The position numbers were made by a program, and so were the translations under genes. From positions 248,001 through 312,000 of the forward strand of contig NZ_JAODPB010000004.1 of assembly GCF_025770735.1 (NCBI RefSeq): a DNA stretch of 64,000 nt, read 5' to 3'. The notes under the pieces were generated by a model, which saw only the letters and a list, made by a program, of their open reading frames with translations, was not told the DNA's origin and made no database searches. Shown here one piece after another: positions 62,151 through 64,000 of this stretch (its first letter is position 1; each line of letters starts with the position of its first letter). The stretch comes from Shouchella tritolerans (lineage in GTDB: Bacteria > Bacillota > Bacilli > Bacillales > Bacillaceae_D).

Positions 62151-63773
62151 TTACACGTAAAAAACAAGATGGGCGCCCGTATGGGGCGGGTTTTTCTCAA
62201 GCAAACGGGAAAAGATGTCTATCCCTGCTGTATTTAACAGAATGAACGAATGTAAGATTCGCTCTTGCGGTGCATCTTTCGGACATAGCCACGTAATCGC
62301 TTCATCGTATTTGCTCAGTCCTACTTGATGCTGTTCCCGTATTTCCCGTTCCATTCGTTCTTTCAAAAAGGCAAGTTGCCCTTGAATAAATGCGCGGTTT
62401 TTCTCGCCCATTTTTTGCAATGTCGGGCTAATCTCGCCGGCCAGTTCCCTAAAAGGCAGATGGGCTGCTTCAATTGCTTCAGCGGCCGCTTGTGCCCTTT
62501 GCGCGACTGGATAAGAATGTTGGCTCGCAAGCCACGCTTCTTTGAGCTTTTCTCCATCGCCATAAATGTAGGTTTCTGCCGCTTCTTTGCTTTCGCGCAA
62601 ATGCTTTTCGACCCGGGAAGGGACGAACGTGGCCGATAATCTCGGAATAATAGGCGTCAGTTTATAATCAAACAGGGCAAACACGTCTTTCAATGTCGCC
62701 CAATAGGCAAGTTCGCCAGGTCCAGCCACAAAAGCAAGCGTAGGCAGCAGCCATTCTTGCATAAGCGGGCGTGTGACGACATTATTGCTAAAGCGTTGTG
62801 GATGGCTGTCCACTTCCGCAAGCAACTCGTCTTTTGTAAATTGCCGGCCAGCTTCCCTGACATAAAAACGGCCAGCTTCGTAATCAAGACGGCGCCGTTT
62901 GCCATCGAGCATATAAAACAGATGGGCGTTTTGCTTTTCTGTCGCGATCGGAGCTGGATAGCCCTTTTCTACGAAGCGCGCTTCCCCGGCGACTTGGCAT
63001 TCTTGCAAAGCGTCGACTTTACGTATCAACTCCTTGAAAAAAGGACGTTCAATGGCCCGTAATTTTGGATCATTGCTATCTAGAAAAAGCAAGCCTTCAC
63101 GGTAAAAAAGCTCATGCATCAGCAATTTGAAGAATTCTGTATAGGTACTGGCTGTAGCTGCTGCCTGTGTGGCAATTGCTTTCAGCGTGTTTGTGTAGCT
63201 CGTTTCAGGCAAAGAGGAAAACAGCTTTGCCAAAAATGCGTCTAACTCCTTTTTGGGAAGAACTTTTGTGCTGGCAGCTTCTCCGTTCGGTTCGTCCCCT
63301 AACATCAGCTTTTTCCACATGCCGCCTTTTAAATAATGGACATATCGAACTTCGTCTAAGTCATGATCTTCTCCGGCAATCCAAAAAAGTGGTACAACAG
63401 GTTGGTTTAACGTTTCCTCATACTGTTTCGCCTGTAAAATGACGCTCATCGCTTTATAAGCTGTATACAGGGGGCCAGTCATGAGCCCAGCTTGTTGCCC
63501 CGCCACAACGACTAATGCATTTTCCTGCTTGAGTTTATGTATGTTGTCCATACAAGCCTCTCGCTTCCTTAATGGCGCATGGCGGGCTTCAAGCAAGCGA
63601 CAAAGCGCCTGACGATGGGAAAAAGAGCGCTTTGCCAAATCTTCACTCCGCTCTCGCTCCCAGCCATTCGTTTTCCATCTATACGAGAACAGATCGCTGC
63701 ATTGATCTGGTTGGTTGACATATTCAGCTAAGAACCCCGTTAAACGCCGTGTGTCCAACGCCTCAATTCTCAT
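62151..63773 (-). CDS. bshC: bacillithiol synthase, cysteine-adding enzyme BshC
   Basis: 540 aa, the family's usual length. VVAGQQAGLMTGPLYTAYKAM (about 92, Rossmann core), FWIAGEDHDLDEV (metal or substrate site), FVAGPGELAYWATLKDVF (about 365), then a coiled-coil C-terminal arm. It adds cysteine to GlcN-malate, the last step of bacillithiol synthesis. ATG 63773 has GAGGGG 8 nt before. Location before mraZ is conserved in Bacillus (yllA position). Confidence 0.95.
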   Translation of the reverse strand: MRIEALDTRRLTGFLAEYVNQPDQCSDLFSYRWKTNGWERERSEDLAKRSFSHRQALCRLLEARHAPLRKREACMDNIHKLKQENALVVVAGQQAGLMTGPLYTAYKAMSVILQAKQYEETLNQPVVPLFWIAGEDHDLDEVRYVHYLKGGMWKKLMLGDEPNGEAASTKVLPKKELDAFLAKLFSSLPETSYTNTLKAIATQAAATASTYTEFFKLLMHELFYREGLLFLDSNDPKLRAIERPFFKELIRKVDALQECQVAGEARFVEKGYPAPIATEKQNAHLFYMLDGKRRRLDYEAGRFYVREAGRQFTKDELLAEVDSHPQRFSNNVVTRPLMQEWLLPTLAFVAGPGELAYWATLKDVFALFDYKLTPIIPRLSATFVPSRVEKHLRESKEAAETYIYGDGEKLKEAWLASQHSYPVAQRAQAAAEAIEAAHLPFRELAGEISPTLQKMGEKNRAFIQGQLAFLKERMEREIREQHQVGLSKYDEAITWLCPKDAPQERILHSFILLNTAGIDIFSRLLEKNPPHTGAHLVFYV

Positions 63774-63859
63774 TTTCAATTCCCCTCAATTCCTGTGACC
63801 TTATCGTGTTCCATCATAGCAAAAACAGCAAGCGCAACCAAATAAGTTGCTTTACCACT

Positions 63860-64000
63860 TTAAGCGAACACGACACGGTCAAAAAATGCTGCCCCTAGCA
63901 GAAAAAGGTACAATAGGCTAGAAAGGAGAAATAAACTGCGCCAAGCTGCAGTCGTTTTCTTTTTCGGCGTTCCAGTCGGGTGGACCCAATGCATAAACAG
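63860..64000 (-). CDS. C-terminus of a small membrane protein, possibly DUF3397 (partial)
   Basis: The minus-strand frame is open from the window edge and ends at TAA 63860-63862. It reads HWVHPTGTPKKKTTAAWRS, then a hydrophobic helix FLLSSLLYLFLLGAAFF, then DRVVFA. DUF3397 membrane proteins often precede bshC, which would fit, but the fragment is too short to assign. Confidence 0.5.
   Translation of the reverse strand: MFMHWVHPTGTPKKKTTAAWRSLFLLSSLLYLFLLGAAFFDRVVFA

Overview
The window looks like a chromosomal core segment from an endospore-forming, low-to-mid GC Bacillaceae. Evidence is spoVM, spoIIGA-sigE-sigG, spoVD, a spoVE-type ftsW, bshC for bacillithiol, and gene order close to the Bacillus subtilis dcw-divIVA-pyr-yloA-prkC chromosome arc. 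Protein relatedness and the pattern of missing genes suggest the alkaliphilic Bacillus/Shouchella-like group; that placement is inference. Almost every gene is on the minus strand, so transcription runs from right to left; rqcH is the only clear plus-strand gene.

Reading in the direction of transcription: 64000-62150 holds the tail of a small membrane protein and bshC. 62060-45500 is the division and cell wall cluster: mraZ with an array of five 10-11 bp spaced boxes, rsmH, ftsL, pbpB, spoVD, murE, murF, mraY, murD, spoVE, divIB, ftsA, ftsZ. murG and murB, expected between spoVE and divIB, are absent. 45250-42560 holds spoIIGA-sigE and sigG with recognisable sporulation promoters. 42470-38370 is ylmC-ylmD-ylmE-sepF-ylmG-ylmH-divIVA. 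38364-35180 is ileS behind an isoleucine T-box. A YteA/YlyA-like protein, lspA and rluD follow.

32890-19910 is the pyrimidine operon pyrR-P-B-C-carA-carB-K-D-F-E. It has a strong promoter and two PyrR attenuators, and pyrR appears to start at AUU. A SAM methyltransferase and a small coiled-coil protein ride at its distal end. 19820-11270 contains a YfhO-type membrane protein, rqcH, a P-type Ca2+ ATPase, remA, gmk and rpoZ. 11160-300 carries coaBC, priA, fmt, rsmB, stp, prkC, rsgA, rpe and spoVM. The left edge has a frameshifted phosphotransferase fragment.

Themes: peptidoglycan precursor synthesis and septation, forespore/mother-cell control, pyrimidine supply, translation quality control (rqcH and ylmH), and Ser/Thr signalling (prkC/stp). 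Relative to B. subtilis several genes are missing from conserved positions (thiN, rlmN, def, yloC, murG, murB, ylxW, ylxX, sbp, bpr). A hairpin repeat of about 50 bp occurs at least three times, always abutting an intrinsic terminator. I found no CRISPR array, prophage, IS element, rRNA or tRNA. I saw no clear case for a wholly new multi-gene system; the most notable signals are regulatory or small: AUU start of pyrR, terminator-linked hairpin repeats, the MraZ box array, and a candidate 37-aa ORF coupled to spoVM.
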